The translations under genes were made by a program, and so were the position numbers. Below, one piece after another: positions 24,305-30,727 of a stretch of 38,996 bases of DNA (position 1 is its first letter; each line of letters starts with the position of its first letter). The stretch comes from a virus. The stretch covers positions 1 through 38,996 of the IMG/VR virus record IMGVR_UViG_3300036770_004468; one strand, given 5' to 3'. The notes beneath the pieces are model-generated. The model did no database searches. It was not told where the DNA came from and saw only the letters and a program-made list of their open reading frames with translations.

Positions 24305-25281
24305 CACTTAGTCAGTCCCCGTTGAAGATCGTTCCAGTCATCGAACTGCGGCGGCGGAAACGTTTCCCGAACCGCCAGACCGCGCAGCAGAAGAGCCTCG
24401 CCAGCTTTCCGCACCGCGACCTTGCCCGCCTCGTTGTTCTGCCCGAGCAGCGTGACCTCCGACACGCAGTCAGGCAGACCGATGAATGGCATGTTTCCGG
24501 TCCCGAACGCGACCCAGCAAGGCCGCTCGGGCATCATCTCCCGCGCCGACAGTCCATCCTCCGGACCTTCCGCCAGATTGATGTGCGCAGCCGCAGGGCC
24601 AAGGCGCAGCGGCGAACCGCGCACATTCCCCCATGACCGTTTAGGCTTGTCGGCCTTGCCGAGCGCCGGATCGTTCCGCGCGAAGAACACCCGCTGCACC
24701 CCAGTCACCGCCCCGATTCGATCTTGCGCCACGCAGAGCATCGCCTCGAAAGACGGCCCCCATTCCCCGGTCTCAGGGTCCCGCCACTTCGGAACGACCG
24801 CGAGGCGCACCGTATCGGGCGGCAGCAGCATGATGCCGCGCGCGCGCAGGTATGTCGAAACCGGGTCACCTGCTTGAACGAGGCGGGACTCAGCGACCCA
24901 GCGGCGCGCGTCTTCGACTTGCGCCAGCTTGGCGACGCGCGTCGCCAACTCTTGCTCCTGGCGCACGACCGGATCGACCGGAGGCAGCTCAGACGAATCG
25001 AGCCAGCGCAACGCCTCGACGAACGGCAGGTTGCAGGCAGACATGACCAAGGCGATGGTGTCATGGTTAGCCCCGCAGCCGAAGCAATGCGCGAACCCCT
25101 TCGCGTCGTTCAGCTTCCAGCTTGGCGTCCGCTCCTTGTGGAACGGGCAAAGCCCGACATACTCATGCCCGACGCGGCGCGTCGCGAAGCCCAAGCGATC
25201 CGCCACCGCCGAAATGTCATAGCGAGCGCGAATGCGGTCGATGACCGCCGGGCTGATACGCGGCCTATCGGCCAGCATCAT
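24304..25281 (-). CDS. DNA primase (CHC2 zinc finger plus Toprim)
   Basis: 325 residues; ATG 25281 and 25278 are both possible. N-terminal zinc finger CPFHKERTPSWKL...HCFGCGA is the CHC2 type of DnaG primases. A Toprim domain lies in the C-terminal half with LAEGPEDGLSA supplying the acidic residue and, further on, TLLGQNNEAGK in place of the usual DxD. The length equals DnaG without its helicase-interaction domain. It is transcribed before and coupled to the helicase gene. Confidence 0.9.
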   Translation of the reverse strand: MMLADRPRISPAVIDRIRARYDISAVADRLGFATRRVGHEYVGLCPFHKERTPSWKLNDAKGFAHCFGCGANHDTIALVMSACNLPFVEALRWLDSSELPPVDPVVRQEQELATRVAKLAQVEDARRWVAESRLVQAGDPVSTYLRARGIMLLPPDTVRLAVVPKWRDPETGEWGPSFEAMLCVAQDRIGAVTGVQRVFFARNDPALGKADKPKRSWGNVRGSPLRLGPAAAHINLAEGPEDGLSAREMMPERPCWVAFGTGNMPFIGLPDCVSEVTLLGQNNEAGKVAVRKAGEALLLRGLAVRETFPPPQFDDWNDLQRGLTK

Positions 25282-25556
25282 GCGGCAGCTGCCTGACGGA
25301 CGGGCCGGGAGAACCCGAGCGCCTCCAGCGCCGCCGCGCCCTCGCGCGGGATGACACCCGCCGGCCAGTTGACCGGGTCAGCCAGCCAGAGCGACACCGC
25401 TTCGAACGTCGCGACCGACATGCCGGGCCGCTCGAACAGTTTTGAATTTGCCACCGCGCGAACGCCCAGCGTCTTGAGCGACACCGCCTCATCGGTGCGC
25501 CGCCCGACCGCAACCCAGACATCCGCGACCGCGCGCAACTTCGGAAGCAAGTCCAT
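25278..25556 (-). CDS. Small possibly regulatory protein, first gene of leftward operon
   Basis: 92 residues from ATG 25556, chosen because GAAAGG lies about eight bases ahead; upstream GTG 25565 and ATG 25562 have no such site. MDLLPKLRAVADVWVAVGRR and WLADPVNWPAGVIP resemble small proteins of alphaproteobacterial phages that I recall beside control regions; function there is not settled. It is the first gene leftward from the divergent region and overlaps the primase start. A DNA-binding role is only inferred. Confidence 0.6.
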   Translation of the reverse strand: MDLLPKLRAVADVWVAVGRRTDEAVSLKTLGVRAVANSKLFERPGMSVATFEAVSLWLADPVNWPAGVIPREGAAALEALGFSRPVRQAAAA

Positions 25557-25697
25557 CCACATCACCTTTCAATGGTTGATGCCCAGACTTACGCCAGAAC
25601 GAAACAACGGACAAGTGCCCGTTGACGCGGGCAATTGTTCGCGGCATGTAGCCGATGCCCTTACAGCAGCGTCACCGGGCAGGCGCGGAGAAACACG
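25557..25697. promoter_or_regulatory. Divergent control region between the two gene sets
   Basis: 141 bases between the leftward operon (start 25556) and the rightward cassette (start 25698). It contains the inverted repeat at 25611-25638 and one copy of the 19-bp element shared with 29052-29070. No strong sigma70 -10 is visible on either strand, so promoters may use the repeated TTGAC element with an unusual -10. Confidence 0.7.
25608..25626 (+). promoter_or_regulatory. Shared 19-bp early element, copy 1, within an inverted repeat
   Basis: The sequence cggacaagtgcccgttgac matches 29052-29070 at 18 of 19 bases. It ends in TTGAC, a -35-like hexamer (25622-25627), and in both copies GGCA follows at the same distance (21 bases from the TTGAC start). 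In this copy the arm acaagtgcccg (25611-25621) also has an inverted partner cgggcaattgt (25628-25638), giving an 11-bp arm palindrome around a 6-base spacer. It fits an operator or phage-specific promoter. Confidence 0.65.
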
Positions 25698-25940
25698 ATG
25701 ACCACCACCACCCACGCAATTGCGATCCTTTCCGCCGCGCTTGGCGTCGGACTTACCATCGACGGCGAGCGCGAATGGCGAACCGCGACGTTCAGCGGGA
25801 CCGCGCTGCAGCTGCGCGCAGACGCGCAGCTGCCCGCCATCGGCGATGACTTCGAGGTTTCGATCCCCGGCTATTTGCTGGCGGACATCCAGGCCGAGGG
25901 CCGCACGATGCGCGCCCTGCTGCTGGAGGATGCGGCATGA
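25698..25940 (+). CDS. Early small protein 1 (80 aa), beta-rich
   Basis: ATG 25698 follows GGAG by eight bases; an earlier in-frame ATG at 25635 lies in the control region and is rejected. The product is acidic and mixed alpha/beta (EREWRTATFSGTALQLR, then DDFEVSIPGYLLADIQAEG). It is first in the rightward cassette and overlaps the next start by four bases. Not recognised. Confidence 0.65.
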   Translation: MTTTTHAIAILSAALGVGLTIDGEREWRTATFSGTALQLRADAQLPAIGDDFEVSIPGYLLADIQAEGRTMRALLLEDAA

Positions 25941-26179
25941 GCCACTCGGTCACCTTCACCATCACCAGCGCAAGCCGAGCAATCGAGGACGCGCGCGGGT
26001 CGATCAAACTGGCGCACGGTCTGCTGGCCGAGGTTTCCGAGCAGATCTACAGCCTGGCCACGCCCGGCACTGCAACCACCTCCGCCCATCTGTTCGCGCT
26101 TGCGGGCAAGGTTGACCTGATCGAGCAGGTAATCACCCACAACATCGCGCTGATCGACGCGGCGCTCGCCGCCGAATAA
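25937..26179 (+). CDS. Early small protein 2 (80 aa), helical
   Basis: ATG 25937 overlaps the previous stop (ATGA). After a short beta strand (MSHSVTFTITSASRAI) it is almost wholly helical and neutral to acidic (LAHGLLAEVSEQIYSLA; GKVDLIEQVITHNIALID). Not recognised; a small oligomeric binding protein is possible. Confidence 0.65.
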   Translation: MSHSVTFTITSASRAIEDARGSIKLAHGLLAEVSEQIYSLATPGTATTSAHLFALAGKVDLIEQVITHNIALIDAALAAE

Positions 26180-26205
26180 CCACCACACGAAACGGGAGAC
26201 GAACA

Positions 26206-27120
26206 ATGCAGATCACCACCACCATGCTGCACCGCATCGCGCACGACGAATACAATCGTGCCAACGCCGCGCCCGGCGCGTTCGGCACCGCCGCCCAGCT
26301 GCTCAGCGGCTTGTCGGTGCTTCCCAGCGTCACCCCCACCGAGCTGCGCGAGAAACTCGCGACGCTTCGCGCGCGCGGCTGCATCACCGCGACCAACATT
26401 CACAACGGCCCGGTCCCCGCGATCTTGGACCGGATCGACGCCGACCTCGCCAGCATGGCCCGACCGAATCCGGCCCCCGCGATGGTTGAGCTGTTCGAGA
26501 AATGGAAGCGCAGCTGGCTGGCCTTTCATCACGCTGCCCCGATGGGCGACCGCGAGGCAGACGCGGCCAGCGACGCCGAGATGACCGAATGGCAGGCGCT
26601 GATGATGGCCCCATGCACCACGCCCGGCGACTTCATTCTCAAGCGCTTTGTCGACCTCGCATCTGACGACAGCACCTACCGCAACGCCAGCCCGACCCTG
26701 CTCAACCCGAGCGCCCCGCACAATGGCGGGACCAAGGACGCGATTGCGCTGGCTTCCGCGATTGCCGACCTCGACGGCTGCGACCTTGGTCGGTGCCTAC
26801 AGGCGCTGGGCCGCGCAGACTTCGACGCGATGGCATGGCTGGAGAACGCCCGCGCCATCGGGGCGACCGTTACCGTTATGATCGAGGCGGACGGCAAGCG
26901 CGCGCTCTGGCAGCGAGTGGATCTTGAGGACGGCGCGACCGAGGCGCAGCGCCGCCACCACAAGCTGCTCACGGCATTGCTCGGCGGGGACACTTGGCAG
27001 GAGCGCACCAGCGCAGTCATCGAGGCCATCGTCGAACACTTCCCCGAACAGGTTGCGGATCTGCGCGAGATGCTGCCCGACATCGCCGACGCGCTCGGCG
27101 CGACCATCACGGCGGAATGA
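26206..27120 (+). CDS. Early protein 3 (304 aa), unknown
   Basis: The largest gene of the rightward cassette, with GGGAG ahead of ATG 26206. It is helical and acidic, with several tryptophans in the middle (KWKRSWLAFHHAAP, EWQALMMAP) and a final region rich in Glu/Asp (IVEHFPEQVADLREMLPD). No catalytic motif, signal peptide or membrane span is seen. Its upstream leader resembles those of 29125 and 29545. An acidic early phage protein could be a host-function inhibitor or DNA mimic, but nothing proves that. Confidence 0.7.
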   Translation: MQITTTMLHRIAHDEYNRANAAPGAFGTAAQLLSGLSVLPSVTPTELREKLATLRARGCITATNIHNGPVPAILDRIDADLASMARPNPAPAMVELFEKWKRSWLAFHHAAPMGDREADAASDAEMTEWQALMMAPCTTPGDFILKRFVDLASDDSTYRNASPTLLNPSAPHNGGTKDAIALASAIADLDGCDLGRCLQALGRADFDAMAWLENARAIGATVTVMIEADGKRALWQRVDLEDGATEAQRRHHKLLTALLGGDTWQERTSAVIEAIVEHFPEQVADLREMLPDIADALGATITAE

Positions 27121-27130
27121 GGACCAAGCG

Positions 27131-27457
27131 ATGAACGAGAACCCCAGAATCGCACAGGCAGAGACTTGGCTGGCCGAGTGGCGCGACATCGGCGGCGGCA
27201 TCACCATCACGAAGGAAGGCAACCTCGACACATGGCGCTGGGTCCGCACCGAGGACCAGCGCGACATCGGCAGGCGCGCGGCGCTTGCCGAAATCGCCGA
27301 GCGCTTGCTCACCGCATTGATCAAGGAGCCTGACCTGATCGGAACCATCCGCGTCATCGTTTCAACCCGCGCCGGCCAGATGGCCGGGCATGGTTTGCGC
27401 GGCATGGGGTACACTCAGGACCAGCACGGCAAATGGCACAAGGGGAACAAGGCATGA
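27131..27457 (+). CDS. Early protein 4 (108 aa)
   Basis: Starts at ATG 27131 after ggaccaagcg. The product begins MNENPRIAQAETWLAEWRDI, has GGGITITKEGNLDTWRW as a beta hairpin, then a helical stretch and a Gly/Lys/His-rich end (GMGYTQDQHGKWHKGNKA). Not recognised. Overlaps the next gene by four bases. Confidence 0.65.
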   Translation: MNENPRIAQAETWLAEWRDIGGGITITKEGNLDTWRWVRTEDQRDIGRRAALAEIAERLLTALIKEPDLIGTIRVIVSTRAGQMAGHGLRGMGYTQDQHGKWHKGNKA

Positions 27458-27714
27458 CCCGGCGAAGCGTTACCAACCCGATGCGCACCTGCGCAGATTG
27501 CGACTTTTGGGTGCAGCACAGCAAGAGCGATGCGACCGGCGACTGCAGGGAAAGCCCGCCTCGGATTATCGACGCCATCGTCGACCACGAACTGCAGGAC
27601 GACCCGACGCGCGTGATCAGCGACGCGATCATGGAGGCGACCCGCTGGCCGACCACGGTCGAGCATTACAGCTGCGCGAAGTGGGCGCGGATCGGCGGGG
27701 ACTTACCGCTGTGA
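27454..27714 (+). CDS. Early protein 5 (86 aa), Cys-containing
   Basis: ATG 27454 overlaps the previous stop (ATGA), with AAGGGG upstream. CADCDFWVQH, DCRESPPR and YSCAKW give four cysteines arranged like a small zinc-binding fold (CxxC, C, C) common in short phage and prophage proteins. Function unknown. Confidence 0.68.
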   Translation: MTRRSVTNPMRTCADCDFWVQHSKSDATGDCRESPPRIIDAIVDHELQDDPTRVISDAIMEATRWPTTVEHYSCAKWARIGGDLPL

Positions 27715-27863
27715 AGCGCGCAGCCAAGCCCGACACGGTCGCCCGGCTCGCCTACGTCAAGAGCCTGATCGCCCAGATGCGCGGAGCCATGCCGACCCAT
27801 GCCGCCGAGTTGCGCCGCGAGGCGACCGAAGAACTCGACGAGCTCATGAAGGCGCTCGCATGA
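27711..27863 (+). CDS. Early protein 6 (50 aa), helical
   Basis: GTG 27711 overlaps the previous stop (GTGA). The product VKRAAKPDTVARLAYVKSLI continues as one basic-to-acidic helix ending EELDELMKALA. It overlaps the next ATG by four bases. The frame is open further upstream but only as a shadow of neighbouring genes. Supported by coupling on both sides. Confidence 0.6.
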   Translation: MKRAAKPDTVARLAYVKSLIAQMRGAMPTHAAELRREATEELDELMKALA

Positions 27864-28396
27864 CGTTCGCGCGAGGCGCAGACCCGAAGCGCCGCGTCAT
27901 CGGCTACCAGCCATTGACCGGCGCACCGAAGGGGGAGGACGGCAGCGTCCTCCTCCGTTACACCTACGAGGACGAATGGCCCGGCACCCGACAGGCAAAT
28001 GGATCGCGCACAACGGAGGTCGACGGCCCGACACACAGGGCCGGAAAATCCTTGCCCGCATCCGATGCCAGGACAGGGGCGACGCGCTCCGGCGCGAGCC
28101 GCAGGAGCCGAGCTGGTGGCGACGATGGAGCCATGACGGCGGAGCCGGGGACATTGTGGAGTATTGGATCACATGACGAGCAGCGATCACCGGGAAGGCG
28201 TCCGCGAAGGACTGCGGCTGGCGCTGGCGACCTTGGCGAGCGAGGAAGCAAAACTCGAACGCCGGCTCGACACCGGAGCGAGCAGCCAGACCCGCCGCGA
28301 TCAGCGTGTGCGGCACAAAGCGATCCAGACTGCGCAGACCCGCATCCGCACCGCACTCAACGCCCAGCTACGCGCCAGCGCAAAGCGCGGCGATAG
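27860..28396 (+). CDS. Early ORF 7, only its beginning looks protein-like
   Basis: ATG 27860 overlaps the previous stop (ATGA). The first ~40 residues look real (MTFARGADPKRRVIGYQPLT, then SVLLRYTYEDEWPG), but the remaining ~140 are Arg/Pro/Ser/Thr-rich in the manner of an out-of-frame shadow of the two better genes that overlap it (27976-28176 and 28173-28442). Either a short protein followed by long overlap, or a single gene interrupted by a frameshift near 27970. Read the end coordinate with caution. Confidence 0.4.
   Translation: MTFARGADPKRRVIGYQPLTGAPKGEDGSVLLRYTYEDEWPGTRQANGSRTTEVDGPTHRAGKSLPASDARTGATRSGASRRSRAGGDDGAMTAEPGTLWSIGSHDEQRSPGRRPRRTAAGAGDLGERGSKTRTPARHRSEQPDPPRSACAAQSDPDCADPHPHRTQRPATRQRKARR
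27976..28176 (+). CDS. Early protein 8 (66 aa), Trp-rich
   Basis: ATG 27976 preceded by GAGG. MARHPTGKWIAHNGGRRPDT and the C-terminal SWWRRWSHDGGAGDIVEYWI resemble short phage proteins in which a WIPW...P-V...RDG...W.H...DI pattern recurs; function unknown in that family. Overlaps the next ATG by four bases. It may be the continuation of ORF 27860 after a frameshift. Confidence 0.6.
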   Translation: MARHPTGKWIAHNGGRRPDTQGRKILARIRCQDRGDALRREPQEPSWWRRWSHDGGAGDIVEYWIT

Positions 28397-28442
28397 CGCC
28401 ATCCCGGAGATATGGGCCGGGATCGCCCGGCTTGGCCTTTGA
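28173..28442 (+). CDS. Early protein 9 (89 aa), basic helical
   Basis: ATG 28173 overlaps the previous stop (ATGA). A long charged helix (REGVREGLRLALATLASEEA; KLERRLDTGASSQTRRDQ) followed by a basic helix (RHKAIQTAQTRIRTALNAQ). A nucleic-acid or coiled-coil binding protein is possible from composition; not recognised. Confidence 0.65.
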   Translation: MTSSDHREGVREGLRLALATLASEEAKLERRLDTGASSQTRRDQRVRHKAIQTAQTRIRTALNAQLRASAKRGDSAIPEIWAGIARLGL

Positions 28443-28455
28443 CGAAGGAACGCAC

Positions 28456-28761
28456 ATGCCAGTGGAACTGATTGAAGGATGGCCGGACCCGCGCCCGATG
28501 CGCGACGCGCCGCACAATGGAACGCGGCTGCTGGTCGCGTTCAGCCCGCCCAGACGAGGCTACGCCCCATGGACCGCTGTCGCGCGATGGGTGATCCCCG
28601 CCGAGCGACCTGGGAAACCGCTCACCAAGCTGCAGCGCCAGATGTTCGACCGTTACGGCGGATATTGGGCCTCGGGCTGGCGCGCAGAGCGGATCATCAG
28701 ATGCCGCGCGCTTGGCTGGTGGGAACTCCCCACCCTCGATAACGACATGCCGGTGGAGTGA
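28456..28761 (+). CDS. Early protein 10 (101 aa), DUF551-like pattern
   Basis: ATG 28456 with AAGGA ahead. PMRDAPHNGTRLLVAFSPPR and WTAVARWVIPAERP followed by GYWASGWRAERI and GWWELP recall the small phage/prophage proteins with a 'W..aP.dGt.vll...' core. Function unknown. Trp-rich, no membrane span. Confidence 0.65.
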   Translation: MPVELIEGWPDPRPMRDAPHNGTRLLVAFSPPRRGYAPWTAVARWVIPAERPGKPLTKLQRQMFDRYGGYWASGWRAERIIRCRALGWWELPTLDNDMPVE

Positions 28762-28766
28762 AGGAC

Positions 28767-29045
28767 ATGCAGCTGACAGAAGGCGAGATCGCGCGCGCGA
28801 CATTCTGGGTGCGGCGATGGAAGATGGTCGGCGGAATTTTCGTGGTCACCGACGATGGCGTAGCAGCCGAGCGCCAGGAGCATGCCGACCCGGCGGTCGA
28901 GCAAGCGCAGGCCCGCGCCGCGCAAGCGCTGCTTGAGGAACTCGGCAAGGACCATAAGAAGCGCGCGCACGTGATCTCCTTGATCACACACGCGCTCGAC
29001 CAGCGGGAAGCCCGGCAGGACAACGACCCACCCGAGGCCGCATAA
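28767..29045 (+). CDS. Early protein 11 (92 aa)
   Basis: ATG 28767 is chosen because GGAG lies eight bases ahead; GTG 28758, overlapping the previous stop, would add three residues. MQLTEGEIARATFWVRRWKM, a short beta hairpin (GGIFVVTDDG), then an Ala/Glu/Gln helix and a basic stretch (KDHKKRAHVISLITHALD). Not recognised. Last gene before the second copy of the 19-bp element. Confidence 0.65.
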   Translation: MQLTEGEIARATFWVRRWKMVGGIFVVTDDGVAAERQEHADPAVEQAQARAAQALLEELGKDHKKRAHVISLITHALDQREARQDNDPPEAA

Positions 29046-29051
29046 ACCCAG

Positions 29052-29070
29052 CGGACAATTGCCCGTTGAC
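29052..29070 (+). promoter_or_regulatory. Shared 19-bp early element, copy 2
   Basis: cggacaattgcccgttgac, differing by one base from 25608-25626. It lies in the 79-bp gap before the 29125 gene, seven bases after the preceding stop codon region, and reads in the same direction relative to the downstream gene as copy 1. It keeps the TTGAC and the GGCA at the same spacing but lacks the inverted second arm. Confidence 0.65.
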
Positions 29071-29103
29071 TAGCAGGTTACCTGATGGCAATGGTGGCGG
29101 CAC

Positions 29104-29116
29104 ACCACGAACGGGA
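29104..29116 (+). repeat. Repeated 5' leader motif, copy A
   Basis: accacgaacggga just ahead of the 29125 gene is identical to 29523-29535 ahead of the 29545 gene; a related form (caccacacgaaacggga, 26181-26197) precedes the 26206 gene. The GGGA part probably acts in ribosome binding; the conserved remainder may be a shared leader. Confidence 0.55.
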
Positions 29117-29124
29117 CCGCCACC

Positions 29125-29520
29125 ATGACCACCACGACGACCAGCGAAGCGCATGCCAAGATTTGCCCGGAGTGCGGGCGCACCTTCCACACGAACCGCC
29201 CGGCCAAGGTCTTTTGCGACGAAACCTGCCGCGTCGCATACGCGAACCTCAGCCTTTCGCGCGGCAAGCCGGTCACCCCCCTGCTGGTGACTTGGCGGCG
29301 GCATCGCAACAGCGAGATCGGCAAAGCCGCGCTTCGCGAACTTTGCCGGATCGCGAGCATGTACATCGAGGAAGATCGCAAGGACGGTCGCGAATGCGCC
29401 CTGCAGGTCGAGGCGCTGCTGACCGGCTTTCACGTTAAGAAATTCGACCGCCCGGCCCGCGCCCGCAAGATGAGCAAGGCAACGGCAGCGGCCCGCCCAG
29501 AGAATCGCGCAACCGCTTAA
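29125..29520 (+). CDS. Early zinc-finger protein (131 aa)
   Basis: CPECGRTFHTNRPAKVFCDE, then CRVAY, gives a CxxC...CxxxC zinc finger near the N-terminus, as in several phage and plasmid proteins. The rest is basic and helical with GKPVTPLLVTWRRHR and an Ala/Arg-rich tail. It lies after the second shared element, perhaps in its own transcription unit. DNA or RNA binding is likely by the zinc finger; specific role unknown. Confidence 0.75.
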   Translation: MTTTTTSEAHAKICPECGRTFHTNRPAKVFCDETCRVAYANLSLSRGKPVTPLLVTWRRHRNSEIGKAALRELCRIASMYIEEDRKDGRECALQVEALLTGFHVKKFDRPARARKMSKATAAARPENRATA

Positions 29521-29522
29521 CC

Positions 29523-29535
29523 ACCACGAACGGGA
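29523..29535 (+). repeat. Repeated 5' leader motif, copy B
   Basis: Exact 13-base match to 29104-29116, immediately upstream of the 29545 gene and overlapping its ribosome-binding site. Confidence 0.55.
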
Positions 29536-29544
29536 GAACAGACC

Positions 29545-30039
29545 ATGACGAACGCCCTCGCCCCCAGCTTCCCGCCCCTGCGCCCGAAGCAGCAGCCCCG
29601 CGTCATATCGATCGCGACCAGCAAGGCTGCGCCCCTCAAGATTTTCAGCACCGTCCCCCCGCGCTTCGGGGTCTTCCCCGTCGAATACGACTGCCCGATG
29701 TTCCGGGCAGGCGAGGTCGCGGTCTACGACGAGATGTGGGACCACCACCCGCTTGAGGACGGCGGGATCTACATCATCGAATACCAGCGCCCGGCAGCGG
29801 GGATGAGCTGGGAGGCTTGGGGATCGTTCGAGACGCGCAGCCGCCTCGACATCCGCCGCAGCATGATCACAGCCCGCCGCAGCGCGCGCGATCCGCAGCA
29901 CTGGAACGCCAGCCCCATGGCCGCGACGAACGGACGCGGAATGATCATCGGGACGGATGGACCCTATCAGGATTGGCAGCTGGCCGGCCAGATCATCGGC
30001 AAGGTGGTCGGGATCTACAACCCAGCCGCCATCGGTTGA
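29545..30039 (+). CDS. Early protein 12 (164 aa), beta-rich
   Basis: ATG 29545 follows CGGGAGA. The core (MFRAGEVAVYDEMWDHHPLE, then GGIYIIEYQRP and ending AGQIIGKVVGIYNP) resembles the beta fold of LexA/S24-type domains, but no catalytic Ser-Lys pair is apparent, so peptidase activity is doubtful. Last gene of the rightward cassette, ending 22 bases before the terminator hairpin. Confidence 0.65.
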   Translation: MTNALAPSFPPLRPKQQPRVISIATSKAAPLKIFSTVPPRFGVFPVEYDCPMFRAGEVAVYDEMWDHHPLEDGGIYIIEYQRPAAGMSWEAWGSFETRSRLDIRRSMITARRSARDPQHWNASPMAATNGRGMIIGTDGPYQDWQLAGQIIGKVVGIYNPAAIG

Positions 30040-30061
30040 GGATCGCCGCCAGAACGGAGAA

Positions 30062-30088
30062 GGGCCGGGGCTTTCCCCGGCCCTTTCT
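30062..30088. terminator. Strong hairpin terminator between convergent gene sets
   Basis: A perfect 9-bp GC stem (30062-30070 with 30075-30083), loop cttt, followed on the + strand by TTTCT; the minus direction has TTCTCC after the stem. It lies in the 48-bp gap between the + cassette (end 30039) and the leftward lysis genes (end 30088) and could stop both transcripts. Confidence 0.88.
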
Positions 30089-30444
30089 CATTGCCCAGCG
30101 TAGAAGTCTCGAAGCCAAGCCGCGTTGGACGAGCAGGCGAACAGCAGCCCCTCGATACGAACGACATAGCCAGCAACCACGCCCTCGCGCGACCGGATCG
30201 AGGCGACCAGCTTGACCACCTCGCCGCGCGCCTTGTCGAGCGTCGCCCGGCTGTCGCCCGGCACTTCGACCTGCGACCAGTCGATCACATGCTCGGCAGG
30301 CACCGCAGGGCGCTCGCCAGCCGCCAGACATTCCAGCCGCTCGGGCGGAGGCTTGATCGGGACAGCGACCCGCTCGGTGTCACATGCCGTTAGCGGCAGG
30401 GAACAGAGCATCGATAGGGCTAGAGCCATTCGCAATCGCGGCAT
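30088..30444 (-). CDS. Outer-membrane spanin lipoprotein (Rz1-like, o-spanin)
   Basis: 118 residues from ATG 30444 with AAGGAGG six bases ahead. MPRLRMALALSMLCSLPLTAC is a lipoprotein signal ending in the lipobox LTAC, so Cys 21 is the likely lipidation site. The mature part has a Pro-rich stretch (VAVPIKPPPERLEC) as in Rz1 proteins, followed by a longer helical domain than usual. The gene starts inside the i-spanin frame (65-bp overlap), the common Rz/Rz1 arrangement. Confidence 0.8.
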   Translation of the reverse strand: MPRLRMALALSMLCSLPLTACDTERVAVPIKPPPERLECLAAGERPAVPAEHVIDWSQVEVPGDSRATLDKARGEVVKLVASIRSREGVVAGYVVRIEGLLFACSSNAAWLRDFYAGQ

Positions 30445-30727
30445 CAATCGCCTCCTTTTCCTCTTCGACTCTTGCCTGGTGTTCGAGCAGCCGGGCGACC
30501 TCGTTGCGCGTCGCGCCCTCGCTTGCGACCGACGCTTGCTGCAGAGCCTTGTCGCTCGCCGCCTTCCACGCCGCGTCGGTATCCGCAACGCCGGCATCAT
30601 AGCGGGAGTCCCCCCAGGCATCGAGCGCCCAGACGATGCCGCCCAGCAGCAGCAAAGGAAGCACCACATAGGCGATGACCTGGGCGACGCCACGGCCCAC
30701 GCCCAGCCCCACAAGGAGATTGATCAC
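30380..30727 (-). CDS. Inner-membrane spanin (Rz-like, i-spanin)
   Basis: 115 residues from GTG 30727 (GTGA overlap with the holin candidate). An N-terminal membrane span (AYVVLPLLLLGGIVWALDAW, about 19-38) precedes a periplasmic helical coiled coil (EGATRNEVARLLEHQARVEE, EKEAIDAAI). With the overlapping lipoprotein it would bridge and fuse inner and outer membranes at lysis. Confidence 0.78.
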   Translation of the reverse strand: MINLLVGLGVGRGVAQVIAYVVLPLLLLGGIVWALDAWGDSRYDAGVADTDAAWKAASDKALQQASVASEGATRNEVARLLEHQARVEEEKEAIDAAIANGSSPIDALFPAANGM

